Shown: positions 7,995 to 16,653 of the stretch, piece by piece
Position numbering within the stretch: position 1 is the stretch's first letter
How the letters are laid out: each line of letters begins with the position of its first letter
NCBI GenBank assembly: GCA_934232895.1
Contig: CAKQGH010000005.1
Location: 1-64,000, forward strand
Direction: 5' to 3'
Origin: an uncultured Alphaproteobacteria bacterium
GTDB lineage: Bacteria > Pseudomonadota > Alphaproteobacteria > Rs-D84
DNA: 64,000 bases
Notes under the pieces: generated by a model
The model's database searches: none
What the model was told of the DNA's origin: nothing
The model's input: only the letters and a program-made list of their open reading frames with translations
Made by a program: the position numbers and the translations under genes

Positions 7995-8351
7995 ATGACA
8001 TCACAACAACATATACACATCGAATATGCACCTGAAAAATTCCAGAACGCCGAACAATTGTGGTTTTGGTTTTTGTATTCCAAATCGGTGCAAAACGGGT
8101 TTATGCACGGGGCCACGCACGCCACGCGACGTTGCGCGGAATTGTTGGATGTGGAAATGCTGATAACAAAATTGTATCTGTGTGGGAAATTGACCGATGA
8201 ACAATTGAATGTAATGAAAGAATTTGGTGACCGCCGCCGCGCACCACATCACTATATTTGGGCGGAAAATCGCGCGGCAGATTTGTGGCGACGCGCAATG
8301 GAAACAATCGATGTCGCCGCACGCGCACGCGGTTGGTTGGTAAATGAATAA
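7995..8351 (+). CDS. Conserved-looking hypothetical protein, 118 residues
   Basis: Strong ribosome binding site AAGGAGG before the ATG. The soluble product has no signal peptide or membrane helix. Recognisable blocks are FWFLYSKSVQNGFMHGATHA, RRCAELLDVEMLITKLYL and APHHYIWAENRAADLW; the aromatic and His-rich pattern suggests a compact helical fold. I do not recognise a family. It lies 14 nt upstream of the next ORF, and the pair probably forms a small operon. Confidence 0.75.
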   Translation: MTSQQHIHIEYAPEKFQNAEQLWFWFLYSKSVQNGFMHGATHATRRCAELLDVEMLITKLYLCGKLTDEQLNVMKEFGDRRRAPHHYIWAENRAADLWRRAMETIDVAARARGWLVNE

Positions 8352-8365
8352 ATCGGGGGCGTACA

Positions 8366-8734
8366 ATGATGATTATTGCATTTTCAACGCACACATCGAA
8401 AATGCTGCCACGCCTGTTGTGCCGGCGGTTTCGGCACTGTGCACCGATACTGTGCATGCGTGGCACGCGACCATTTGTTATGTATCAATTCGTGCGGCGT
8501 GGATGCGTGTCAAAAATACGACTGGCACGACGCGATATAAATATACTGCGCGCGCACGGTTGGGAATTCATACGCGTGCCGCGCGCCCCAACCCCGCGCG
8601 AACATTGGCAACACGCGTTTTCGTGTGTTGATATGACAAAACGCGCCATCGGAATGCACGCGCCAATGGTTCAAACACCAAATGGCCTGTATAAAAAAAC
8701 CGCCCCGTTGGGGCGGTTTTTAGAGCATAGATAA
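8366..8734 (+). CDS. Hypothetical basic protein, 122 residues, ending inside a terminator
   Basis: ATG at 8366, 14 nt after the previous stop, preceded by GGGGGCG. The product is rich in Arg and Cys (LLCRRFRHCAPI, YQFVRRGCVSKIRLARRDI, ILRAHGWEFIRVP). Its last ~12 codons (KKTAPLGRFLEH) are the terminator hairpin at 8695-8721 read as protein, which is odd. A competing frame (8344-8631) looks less protein-like. I do not recognise the family; the true C-terminus is uncertain. Confidence 0.45.
   Translation: MMIIAFSTHTSKMLPRLLCRRFRHCAPILCMRGTRPFVMYQFVRRGCVSKIRLARRDINILRAHGWEFIRVPRAPTPREHWQHAFSCVDMTKRAIGMHAPMVQTPNGLYKKTAPLGRFLEHR
8695..8721 (+). terminator. Rho-independent terminator
   Basis: AAAAACCGCCCC, loop GTT, GGGGCGGTTTTT: a perfect 12-bp stem with T-run. 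It lies within the 3' end of the 8366 ORF and closes that small operon. Confidence 0.85.
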
Positions 8735-8754
8735 AAGAGCATAGAGAATAGATT

Positions 8755-8772
8755 GTGCGCCGTCTGGCGCAC
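8755..8772. repeat. Dispersed palindrome GTGCGCC-N-GGCGCAC
   Basis: GTGCGCC, loop GTCT, GGCGCAC. Related palindromes occur at 16611-16629 (loop AAAAT) and, with one mismatch, at 43434-43451. The flank after this copy (ATGCCTTATT) resembles the flank at 43452 (TGCTTTATT), so these are likely family members rather than chance dyads. Confidence 0.55.
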
Positions 8773-8781
8773 ATGCCTTAT

Positions 8782-8809
8782 TGTCATTCCTGCGTAGGCA
8801 GGAATGACA
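8782..8809. repeat. REP-like hairpin TGTCATTCCTGC
   Basis: Perfect 12-bp inverted repeat TGTCATTCCTGC / GCAGGAATGACA with loop GTAG. It resembles the ATTCC-type intergenic palindromes common in proteobacteria. It sits between two convergent transcription units (ORF 8366 and the 8876 gene) and has no T-run. Confidence 0.7.
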
Positions 8810-8875
8810 AGAGAAAAGTATTGTTTTTTATTCTAAAACTCTATCACTAAATAACTTTATCACTTATTCACTATT

Positions 8876-9811
8876 CTAGTCGCTTCCGTACAGGAACTCG
8901 CCGGTGCCGGAATTGCCATAGAATTTTTGTTCAACTATGTCCCACATACCGTTTTGTGGCACCGTATAATCACCGATTTTTAACCCGCATGGCACCGGCA
9001 CAAAATGATGCACCAGGGTATCATCCTCGTATATTTTTACATCGTATACATACATAAAATCATTTGCGGAATATGGTACAACCCCATTAAATGTACTGTT
9101 GATGCGTCGATACCCAAATAAAACCATAGCGGCATCGTGCGAATTTTGAGGCGTTTGCCCCGACAGGCTGCGCGTAGTGGCGCCGTATTTGAATACTTTA
9201 TTTTTTGCATCCAACACAACGGTTTGTCGGGTCGTTTTTTGCGTCAAACCGATACCGACCGAGACAACCGGACAATTTGCCCCCATTATACACAACCACG
9301 GAAATAACAGAGTTGCCTGGTTCGCACTGCCGCCAAAATTAATTTCGTATGACGAATTTGTAATTGCACTGGAAACGCCAAACAGACAAACATTAACACC
9401 CGATGGATGAAATACATCATTACTGAACCGTACATCCATTTCTGTGCGCGTGGTTGTGGTTGGTATGTATTCGGTATCAATATATTGCGTGCCGGTTGAT
9501 GCCAGGTATACTTCACCATTTACGCCCGTCAATTTACCGTCGGATATATTGTAAAATTCGGCATCAGAATAAGCATAGTAATCGATGTCGCCCTGTTTTA
9601 TATGCAGGTATTTATCGCTGGCTGCGTTTATTGTGCGGCGACATTGCGTCAGGTTCCCGTACCACATTTCATCGTCTATTTTTACATTCAACGCCGGTGT
9701 GGTGTTTTTTGTTTCGTATAATTGCACCGTGTCATCGCCAACGTGCAATACGCGCGCATGCGCCGCAACGCACGCAAACAAACCAATAAAGATTAAACAA
9801 CGCCGCCACAT
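8876..9811 (-). CDS. Secreted LamG/concanavalin A-like protein
   Basis: 311 residues with a signal peptide (cleavage near AAHA-R). After an N-terminal region, residues from about 105 onward show a LamG/ConA jelly-roll pattern: TGTQYIDTEYIPTTTTRTEM, LFGVSS, NDFMYVYDVKIYEDDTLVHH, FVPVPCGLKIG and a closing WDIVEQKFYGNSGTGEFL. Such modules usually bind or display surface carbohydrate, so an exported or surface role is inferred. It stands alone in its unit. No Shine-Dalgarno is obvious before the ATG, but its ~200-nt leader holds the attenuator-like element at 9835-9966. Confidence 0.7.
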   Translation of the reverse strand: MWRRCLIFIGLFACVAAHARVLHVGDDTVQLYETKNTTPALNVKIDDEMWYGNLTQCRRTINAASDKYLHIKQGDIDYYAYSDAEFYNISDGKLTGVNGEVYLASTGTQYIDTEYIPTTTTRTEMDVRFSNDVFHPSGVNVCLFGVSSAITNSSYEINFGGSANQATLLFPWLCIMGANCPVVSVGIGLTQKTTRQTVVLDAKNKVFKYGATTRSLSGQTPQNSHDAAMVLFGYRRINSTFNGVVPYSANDFMYVYDVKIYEDDTLVHHFVPVPCGLKIGDYTVPQNGMWDIVEQKFYGNSGTGEFLYGSD

Positions 9812-9834
9812 ACTGCTATTTTCTATTCCGTATG

Positions 9835-9966
9835 AAAAAATACCACCGGAACGAATTCAGGTGGTTGGAGTTTGATAACAATATTAGGAATTGCGTTGCT
9901 TATTCGGTATATTCACAACACTCCAACCACATAACATGGTTGGAATTTTATCGTCTTGGATTGACG
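9835..9966 (-). promoter_or_regulatory. Attenuator/riboswitch-like leader RNA, copy A (upstream of the LamG gene)
   Basis: Sense (minus) order: hairpin CGTC/GACG; ATAAAAT; hairpin P1 TCCAACCA-TGTTATG-TGGTTGGA; block GAATATACCGAATA; then TTATCAAACTCCAACCACC; terminator stem ACCACC/GGTGGT; T6. The P1 3' strand can instead pair over 11 bp (9920-9930 with 9861-9871), which would consume the 5' arm of the terminator: the geometry of a terminator/antiterminator switch. The stem ends 30 nt before the ATG. The element is homologous to 38351-38477. Ligand or trigger unknown. Confidence 0.7.
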
Positions 9967-10016
9967 CCTAATATGGGTTATCAAGCCCAATGACAGAACG
10001 CCTGTCATCAAATAGA

Positions 10017-10045
10017 ATGATAACGAATGTGCGTGAATATCACAA
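10017..10045 (-). promoter_or_regulatory. Putative promoter for the leader RNA and LamG gene
   Basis: On the minus strand, TTGTGA (10040-10045), a 17-bp spacer and TATCAT (10017-10022). Transcription would start near 10010, giving a leader of about 200 nt that contains the attenuator-like element. Confidence 0.4.
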
Positions 10046-10049
10046 GATA

Positions 10050-10075
10050 AAAAAACGCCCAAACGGGCGTTTTTT
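10050..10075 (-). terminator. Terminator after yidC (bidirectional)
   Basis: AAAAAACGCCC, loop AAAC, GGGCGTTTTTT, immediately downstream of the yidC stop. A- and T-runs on both sides mean it could act in either direction. Confidence 0.9.
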
Positions 10076-10076
10076 A

Positions 10077-11612
10077 TTATTTGGATTTATATTTGATTAT
10101 TTGCATCTGGGCAATACCAAACAGGTTCGACACCGTCCAATACAGTACCAATCCCGCCGGCATCCATGCAAACAATATTGTAAACATAACCGGCATCCAT
10201 TTCATAACACGTTGGGTCTGGGCCACCGCATCATTGCCACCGGGCGCGTTTGGCGCCGATTGCAACCGCGATTGCCACCACATTGTTGCACCCATCAATA
10301 TTGGCAATATGAAATATGGATCCATTGCCGCCAAATCAGAAATCCACAAAAATCCGGCATTGCGCATTTGAACCGATACCAACAGCGCCTTGTACAATGC
10401 AAAGAATATTGGAATCTGAATCAGCATTGGCAAACACCCCGACATAGGCGATGTTTTATGCGTCTGGTACAGGCGCACCATTTCCATTTGCTGGCGCGCA
10501 CGATCGTTTGCGTACAGTTTCTGGATGCGTGCCATTTCTGGTTGCATTTTCTGCATGGCCAGCATTGATGTATACGATTTACGCGTCAATGGCCATATTG
10601 CCAGCCGCAATAGCAATGTGAATATGATAATCGCAATGCCATAATTGCCAACAATCGCATACAGTCCGTTTAACGCCCACAACATTGGCCGTGCCAAGAA
10701 CCAGAACCATCCATAATCAACCGTTTTATCAACACCAACAATTGTTCCCGCCGCCGCATTTAATACATTTTGATCACGCGGGCCGGCAAATATACGCGTT
10801 GTGATTGTGTTTGTGGCATTTGGCGCAATGGTAATCGCCGCCGATGCCGCGTCTGTCTGGAATAATTCACCACCCAATTTTTTTGTGCGAATTGTCTGGT
10901 CGGGTGCGTCCAATTGCACAACCGTTTCAGTATATTGGTCGGCAAATCCCGCAAAGCCATTTGTTGTGGAATATGCATACGATTTTTTCGCTAATTTATT
11001 CCAATCGGTATGTTCAACATCACCGTTTACGTACGCAACCGCCCCAGTATAAACACCGGCCGACGATTTCGCATTTGCCGCACGAACTGTACGCGCAAAC
11101 GGCGCCACCGCAATGTCACGCGGGGAATTATTTTTTATTTCGTCGGTGATTGTAATTACATATCCATCGACCGACACAGTGCGACGAAATTCCACACCGT
11201 CGGAATTGCGCCATGTGTATGCGTCGCCCGCGTTACGCCACACGGTCGCGGGGGTTGGTGCCGATGTGCCGGTTGCCATAACGCCCGTTTCAACAAAGCA
11301 ATTTTCACAATCCAGCAAAACCATCCCGTCGTCCAGTTTAATGTTCGACACACGCAGGCCGCGTACATCTGCCGTGATTTTATCGGATTTTATTTCCGAC
11401 ACAGGAACTGACGATACATCGACAATATCGACCACTTCGGTATTTGTTGTGTCCTGGGGCGTGGTTTTTGTAAATGCGCCAAACGCCCACATTGCCAAGA
11501 AAAACAATGCGAGCCACCATAAAAAACCACCAAGCGGCGATTTTTTCGCCGTGGCGTTTTTGTTTGCATTCCACTGGGCAAAGCCCGAATTATTATCCAT
11601 ATATCGTACCAT
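10077..11612 (-). CDS. yidC: Membrane protein insertase YidC
   Basis: 511 residues with the Gram-negative layout: N-terminal membrane helix (about 30-50), a periplasmic beta-domain (about 60-300), then the conserved insertase core (about 320-505) with YGIAIIIFTLLLRLAIWPLT, QIPIFFALYKALLVSV and WMPAGLVLYWTVSNLFGIAQ. It inserts and folds inner-membrane proteins with or without SecYEG. Its ATG lies 2 nt after lspA; a second ATG four codons in is an alternative start. Here it is not next to rpmH/rnpA, which is the common arrangement. Confidence 0.96.
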   Translation of the reverse strand: MVRYMDNNSGFAQWNANKNATAKKSPLGGFLWWLALFFLAMWAFGAFTKTTPQDTTNTEVVDIVDVSSVPVSEIKSDKITADVRGLRVSNIKLDDGMVLLDCENCFVETGVMATGTSAPTPATVWRNAGDAYTWRNSDGVEFRRTVSVDGYVITITDEIKNNSPRDIAVAPFARTVRAANAKSSAGVYTGAVAYVNGDVEHTDWNKLAKKSYAYSTTNGFAGFADQYTETVVQLDAPDQTIRTKKLGGELFQTDAASAAITIAPNATNTITTRIFAGPRDQNVLNAAAGTIVGVDKTVDYGWFWFLARPMLWALNGLYAIVGNYGIAIIIFTLLLRLAIWPLTRKSYTSMLAMQKMQPEMARIQKLYANDRARQQMEMVRLYQTHKTSPMSGCLPMLIQIPIFFALYKALLVSVQMRNAGFLWISDLAAMDPYFILPILMGATMWWQSRLQSAPNAPGGNDAVAQTQRVMKWMPVMFTILFAWMPAGLVLYWTVSNLFGIAQMQIIKYKSK

Positions 11613-11614
11613 TT

Positions 11615-12160
11615 TTATTTACCACCCTTTGATTTTACATTTTCCAGGCAACGACGACGCGCCACGCCCCAGTTCAATATATATAGTGCAACGCCCACAC
11701 AAATACAAATGTCGGCAACATTAAATGCCGGCCAATGCAATGCGCCAATATGAAAGTCCAAGAAATCAACCACCGCGCCAAACCGCACGCGGTCAATCAA
11801 ATTTCCCAACGCCCCACCAACAATCAATGCCAATGGCACGCGTTCATATTTTTCCGCACGCGCAAACAAATAATACCCAATCAGTCCGATAATAAACCCG
11901 GTGGCGATTACTATGACCAGGGGCGCGCCCTCGCCCACGGTGCGCAGCATTGAAAACGACGCGCCAGGATTCCATGTGAACACAATGTTAAACCAATCGG
12001 TCACATGCGCCATCAAATACGGCACCGGCACCAATTCCCACGCCGGACCGGCCACCGGCACAGTGCCCGTAATCATATACAGCAACGCGCCCTTGGTCAA
12101 CAAATCGGCCAAGATAACGCCCACAATTATTCCAATACACGCCAATAATTTCTTTTTCAT
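11615..12160 (-). CDS. lspA: Signal peptidase II (prolipoprotein peptidase)
   Basis: 181 residues from MKKKLLACIG (AAGGAC upstream); an upstream frame extension is not LspA-like. Four membrane helices and the catalytic motifs GNLIDRVRFGAVVDFLDF and FNVADI, each with an active Asp. It cleaves lipoprotein signal peptides ahead of the lipidated Cys, so it would process the lipoproteins encoded at 33453-36837 and 52775. Coupled to yidC. Confidence 0.95.
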   Translation of the reverse strand: MKKKLLACIGIIVGVILADLLTKGALLYMITGTVPVAGPAWELVPVPYLMAHVTDWFNIVFTWNPGASFSMLRTVGEGAPLVIVIATGFIIGLIGYYLFARAEKYERVPLALIVGGALGNLIDRVRFGAVVDFLDFHIGALHWPAFNVADICICVGVALYILNWGVARRRCLENVKSKGGK

Positions 12161-12210
12161 TTTTCCGTCCTTGTACGGTGCAATATACCAGTGCACGCGG
12201 CCAATTGCAA

Positions 12211-12236
12211 ATAAAATGTCCCGGCGCACCGGGACA
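12211..12236 (-). terminator. Terminator after the cation/proton antiporter gene
   Basis: On the minus strand, TGTCCCGG, a four-base loop, CCGGGACA, then TTTTAT. It separates the antiporter gene from lspA-yidC. Confidence 0.8.
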
Positions 12237-12251
12237 GGTTAAATATGCAAA

Positions 12252-13964
12252 TCAATTATCTGAAATTGCATCGGCAACACCACCATAATTGTTTGCCCGC
12301 ATATCTGCCAACATTGCGGCGATTTTATCTTCGCCTATGCCCAATTTGTCCAGGACACTGTATCCCAAAAACATCGAACTTTCGATTGTTTCGGGCAATG
12401 CAACGGCGACGCCGTCGTGCTGTAATAATTTTGATTCGGTTAAATTACGCGCGCGCGCAAATATGCGAACGCGTGGCGCAATTTCGTGTACGGTCGCCAC
12501 CGCATCATGCGCGGTTGATGCGTTATCCAATGCAACAACGACCGCGCGCGTTTTGCGTGGCTGCAACCCCATATCGCGCAATACATCGGCATTTGTGGAA
12601 TTGCCGTACACCACATTATAGCCATGCGCGCGCCCCATCATAACGATGTCGACATTCATATCTATGGCAACATACGATATGTTTTGATATTCCAACATTT
12701 GGGCAACTATTTGTCCAACGCGGCCAAATCCACAAATTATTACGGTTGGCGCGCGCGATGATTTTGCCATTGTGACCTGGGCCACCGATTGCGAGAATAA
12801 TTTGCCAGACCGTTGCAGATAATCATAAATCATCATCAAAATTGGCGTTATCATTATCGATAAAATGATTATTGCCGTTAAAATTTCTTGGTGATTGATT
12901 GGCAACGCGGCAATGCCAGATTTACGCATAGTTTGCAACAACAGCAACCCGAATTCACCCGCCTGGGACAAAACCAATGCAATCATCGCCGCATCTGGCA
13001 CCGCAACATGGCGCACGCGTGCAACCATAAATATGGCAACAAATTTCGCCGCCATCAATCCGACCAATCCACCCAAAACAATGTACCAATTTTCGGCCAA
13101 AACATTCAGATTTAATCCCATCCCCAACGATATGAAAAAGAATGCCAGAAATAACATTGCATACGGACTGATTTCGGCATTGACCTGGTGATGATAAATT
13201 GTTTCAGACAACAACATACCCGCCAAAAACGCGCCCAATCCGGCGGACACGCCAACATAATCGGCAATAACCGCCCACAGAACTATGTTCAATAAAATCG
13301 CAAGCAAAAAAGCCTCTTTGGATTTTAATTTTGCGACCAATCGCATTACCGGGTTTAACATAAACCGCCCGACAATCATCACACCAACAATCAATGTCAC
13401 CGACCATACTAAAACATCAATTGCGGTTGCGCCCAGGTTAAAACTTTTGCCCGATAACACCGGCAACATTGCCAACAATGGAATTGCCAATAAATCTTGG
13501 AATAATAAAATTGAAAATGTCTGGCGCCCCATGTCGGTGTTTATTTGATTTCGGTCGGCCAATAATTGCATATCTTCGGATGTGCTGGACATTGCCAACA
13601 TCAATGCAACCATTATGCAACCCATAATTGACCATCCGGTAATGCCAAACAACAGCGGGAACAACATTGCAACAACCATTAAAACCTGGGCCGCGCCAAA
13701 TCCAAATATAGAATGCCGCAATCCCCACAGACGCCGCATATTTATGCCCAGCCCCAATGTAAACCACAAAAATATAATTCCCAAATCACCCAACAGTGTC
13801 CATGTTTCATTCAATTGAAACAAATTTAACACGTACGGCCCCGATATAATCCCCGCAAACAGAAATGCCACCAATGCCCCAATGCGTGCCATACGCATCA
13901 TAAACACCAGCGCAAAAACCACGCCAATAAACATTAAAATTGTGACAGACATTGTCATATTCAT
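12252..13964 (-). CDS. CPA2-family cation/proton antiporter (KefB/KefC-like) with RCK domain
   Basis: 570 residues. The N-terminal ~390 form a multi-helix sodium/proton-exchanger domain with SSTSEDMQLLADRNQ, LLFQDLLAIPLLAMLP and AGLGAFLAGMLLSETIYHHQ. The C-terminal ~165 form a Rossmann RCK/TrkA-N domain with VIICGFGRVGQIVAQML and YGNSTNADVLRDMG. Such proteins export K+ or Na+ against protons and are gated by nucleotides or glutathione. The exact ion is not readable from sequence. Confidence 0.88.
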   Translation of the reverse strand: MNMTMSVTILMFIGVVFALVFMMRMARIGALVAFLFAGIISGPYVLNLFQLNETWTLLGDLGIIFLWFTLGLGINMRRLWGLRHSIFGFGAAQVLMVVAMLFPLLFGITGWSIMGCIMVALMLAMSSTSEDMQLLADRNQINTDMGRQTFSILLFQDLLAIPLLAMLPVLSGKSFNLGATAIDVLVWSVTLIVGVMIVGRFMLNPVMRLVAKLKSKEAFLLAILLNIVLWAVIADYVGVSAGLGAFLAGMLLSETIYHHQVNAEISPYAMLFLAFFFISLGMGLNLNVLAENWYIVLGGLVGLMAAKFVAIFMVARVRHVAVPDAAMIALVLSQAGEFGLLLLQTMRKSGIAALPINHQEILTAIIILSIMITPILMMIYDYLQRSGKLFSQSVAQVTMAKSSRAPTVIICGFGRVGQIVAQMLEYQNISYVAIDMNVDIVMMGRAHGYNVVYGNSTNADVLRDMGLQPRKTRAVVVALDNASTAHDAVATVHEIAPRVRIFARARNLTESKLLQHDGVAVALPETIESSMFLGYSVLDKLGIGEDKIAAMLADMRANNYGGVADAISDN

Positions 13965-13988
13965 CCCCCCTGTTCTATGACACGAATA

Positions 13989-14813
13989 TTATACCAAATC
14001 GCGCGCCAATTGCGCAAATATTTCGGGCGATAATTCTTCGGCACGTTCGGTGCCAGTTAAATTATATTTTGCCCAATCGACATTTGGCACTATGCCACGA
14101 ATCATTTTGCGACGCTGGCCAAACAGTTTTGCCGTTATGCGTTCCAATTTTTCAACATCGGGCAACGCGGCGATTTTCGATTTATGTGGAATAACCCCAA
14201 CCACGGCCGATTGCACACGCGGACGCGGAACAAACGCGGTATTTGGTACATCAAACAAAATTTTCGCATCGGCAATCAATGTTGTCAAAACCGCCAGGCG
14301 CCCATATTGTTCATCACCCACGCGGGCGGTGATACGTTGTGCAACCTCGCGCTGGAACATCAATGTCATAGATTTAATTGGCGCACCAGATGCCACCGCG
14401 ACCAACCAACGCGTAAATAATTCCGTGCCGACATTGTATGGCAAATTTGCACAAATTGCATATTCACCCAACCCCAGTTCCGCGGTATTTACGCGTAATG
14501 CATCGCCATATATAACCGTTAAACGCCCCGCCGACGCGGCAACAATTTCATCAAGAATTGGTTTGGTCGCGGTATCTTTTTCAATTGCAATAACGCGGCG
14601 TGCGCCCGCCATCAATAATGCACGCGTCAATCCCGCCGGGCCCGGCCCTATCTCCATAACATCGGTATTTTCAATGTCTGGTACACTGCGCGCAATGCGG
14701 CCCGTTAAATTCAAATCAAATAAAAAGTTTTGACCAAATTGCTTTTTCGGTTCCAGCCCCGCCGCACGCATCATTTCGGCAACCGGCGGTAAAGATTTTA
14801 TTTTATCAATCAT
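13989..14813 (-). CDS. rsmA: 16S rRNA (adenine1518/1519-N6)-dimethyltransferase
   Basis: 274 residues, normal KsgA/RsmA length. Motifs: KKQFGQNFLFD at the start, the SAM-binding VMEIGPGPAGLTRALL, and the catalytic NLPYN block in ICANLPYNVGTELFTRWL. It dimethylates two adenines in helix 45 of 16S rRNA during 30S maturation. Its ATG overlaps the recR stop by 4 nt. Confidence 0.96.
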   Translation of the reverse strand: MIDKIKSLPPVAEMMRAAGLEPKKQFGQNFLFDLNLTGRIARSVPDIENTDVMEIGPGPAGLTRALLMAGARRVIAIEKDTATKPILDEIVAASAGRLTVIYGDALRVNTAELGLGEYAICANLPYNVGTELFTRWLVAVASGAPIKSMTLMFQREVAQRITARVGDEQYGRLAVLTTLIADAKILFDVPNTAFVPRPRVQSAVVGVIPHKSKIAALPDVEKLERITAKLFGQRRKMIRGIVPNVDWAKYNLTGTERAEELSPEIFAQLARDLV

Positions 14814-15409
14814 ATTGTACGCCGCCCCCCAAACGCCAATGACAATGTGCCATCGTCCAAATAATCTAAATCGCCCCCCAGTGGCACGCCCGATGCCAAT
14901 TCGGTGAATTTCACATTCGCCGCATCGCCAACCACAGACATCACATAATGCTGGGTTGTTTTGCCCTCGACCGTGTTGGGTAATGCAAATATGATTTCGG
15001 TAATATTTTCATCGCGAATTCGTGCGGGCAAATTTGCAATGTTCAAATCGTCGGGCGTTGTACCGGCCGCGCCCGATAGCAATCCTCCCAAAACATGATA
15101 ACGCCCACGGAACACGCCCGATTTTTCCAGTATCCAAACATCGGACATGTCGCGCACCATGCAAATGGCACCACACGCACGCGTTGCGTCACGACAAAAT
15201 TCACATGCGGTTGCCCCCGCATCGGTTAAAACGCCACAAATTGGACACGGGGCAACATTTTCAGATGCATCAAGCAATGCCGCCGCCAGTGCCGCACCCC
15301 GCCCGGTTTTGTCCTGTAATAATGCCAATGTAATGCGTTGTGCCGCACGCGTGCCAATACGCGGCAGACGCGCAAACTGTTTTATCAATTTTTCTATTTT
15401 CGGATTCAT
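14810..15409 (-). CDS. recR: Recombination mediator RecR
   Basis: 199 residues. Helix-hairpin-helix start (FARLPRIGTRAAQRITLALL), a Cys4 zinc motif (CPICG...CEFC), then a Toprim domain with MVRDMSDVWILEKSG and YHVLGGLLS. RecR works with RecO and RecF to load RecA on gaps. Overlaps rsmA by 4 nt. Confidence 0.96.
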   Translation of the reverse strand: MNPKIEKLIKQFARLPRIGTRAAQRITLALLQDKTGRGAALAAALLDASENVAPCPICGVLTDAGATACEFCRDATRACGAICMVRDMSDVWILEKSGVFRGRYHVLGGLLSGAAGTTPDDLNIANLPARIRDENITEIIFALPNTVEGKTTQHYVMSVVGDAANVKFTELASGVPLGGDLDYLDDGTLSLAFGGRRTI

Positions 15410-15424
15410 TTTATTTTATGCCCA

Positions 15425-16564
15425 TCAATGAAATACATAGCAATCAATGCCCGCCGATTTTGCGCGCGCCCGAATGTCGGCGGCGGTCGCATCGGACAAT
15501 TTATTTACACGCACGCGGTACATACCGTTGTCTGATTGTTCAATAACCGCGTTCAATCCCAATTTGTTTTTTACATTTGAAACCTGGTGCGATGCGGCAT
15601 CGCGCGATGAAAATGCACCAAATTGAACGCCCGCCGTGCCGCCCGATGTTGATGCCGTATATTTTGGCGCCGCGGCCGATGTTGCGGCATTATACGCCGC
15701 ACTGATTGTGGGCGCCGCGGTTGCAACAACCGGTGTTGTTGGTGTTTGTTTTTTTACCATTGGCGCATTTTTCGCCGACATTTCAAACCCACGGTTTAAT
15801 AAACGCGTTGCGGTATCGGCACGCACATCTTTGGATTCAGCGCCCAACACAACCGCCATTAAATGCGTGTCGCCCCGCGCCGCGGTTGCGACCAATGAAT
15901 ATTTTGATTTATTTGTAAAACCGGTTTTCATACCATCGCACCCCGGATATGTGGCCAGCAACCGATTCCCATTGGTGTATGTTTTGCCATTATATGTCCA
16001 GGTTTTAATACCAAAATATTTCCAATATTGCGGGAAATGTTTATATACCGCCATAGACAGCAACGCAATATCACGTGCGGTCGACAAATGGTCATCATTC
16101 GGCAAGCCCGACGAATTTTCAAAATTCGTTTGCGACAATCCGATTTCCGTTGCAACGCGCGTCATCAAATCGGCAAAGTTGCCTTCCTTGCCACCCTTCA
16201 AATTTTCGGCCAGAACGCGAGCTACATCATTCGCACTCATCACCGTGACGGCCTTTATCGCATCTTCGACGGTAATTTTACTGCCCGCAGGCAGTCCCAA
16301 TTTCACGGGCGATGCCGCCGCCGCAACATTTGATACAATCAAATAATCATCCAAATGCAACCGGCCATGTTCCAGCGCATCAAATGTTAAATACACCGTC
16401 ATAATTTTGGTCAATGATGCCGGGTAATTTAATTCATTTGCGTTTTCAGAATATAACACGCGTCCCGTATCCATATTGGCAATCAACGCCGCACGATACG
16501 GCGCCGCAAACGCCGCACCACACATAAACACACAACATAAAAATGAAAATATTGCCCTGGTCAT
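15425..16564 (-). CDS. dacA: D-alanyl-D-alanine carboxypeptidase with C-terminal SPOR domain
   Basis: 379 residues from the ATG at 16564; a TTG three codons earlier also opens the frame. Signal peptide to about residue 20. Peptidase S11 catalytic motifs: SLTK (SxxK), SAN (SxN) and KTG in GCDGMKTGFTNKSKY. A Thr/Ala/Pro linker leads to a SPOR domain (VQFGAFSSRDAASHQVSNV, YRVRVNKL) of ~70 residues that should bind septal peptidoglycan. It trims pentapeptides in the wall. No clear Shine-Dalgarno is seen. Confidence 0.9.
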   Translation of the reverse strand: MTRAIFSFLCCVFMCGAAFAAPYRAALIANMDTGRVLYSENANELNYPASLTKIMTVYLTFDALEHGRLHLDDYLIVSNVAAAASPVKLGLPAGSKITVEDAIKAVTVMSANDVARVLAENLKGGKEGNFADLMTRVATEIGLSQTNFENSSGLPNDDHLSTARDIALLSMAVYKHFPQYWKYFGIKTWTYNGKTYTNGNRLLATYPGCDGMKTGFTNKSKYSLVATAARGDTHLMAVVLGAESKDVRADTATRLLNRGFEMSAKNAPMVKKQTPTTPVVATAAPTISAAYNAATSAAAPKYTASTSGGTAGVQFGAFSSRDAASHQVSNVKNKLGLNAVIEQSDNGMYRVRVNKLSDATAADIRARAKSAGIDCYVFH

Positions 16565-16610
16565 TATGAACAAATGTTAGTAAAAAACAGCGCACCCGGT
16601 CAACAAATAA

Positions 16611-16629
16611 GTGCGCCAAAATGGCGCAC
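16611..16629. repeat. Dispersed palindrome GTGCGCC-N-GGCGCAC, second copy
   Basis: GTGCGCC, loop AAAAT, GGCGCAC, between dacA and pyk. The same arms occur at 8755-8772 and, with one mismatch, at 43434-43451. It could serve as a weak terminator for pyk on the minus strand, but the T-rich stretch after it is poor. Confidence 0.5.
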
Positions 16630-16653
16630 CCATATTTTATTTTTATTTTATTT

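Noticed and set aside
8344..8631. 95-codon plus-strand frame
   Set aside because: Overlaps the 8366 ORF in another frame; less protein-like composition and starts inside the preceding gene.
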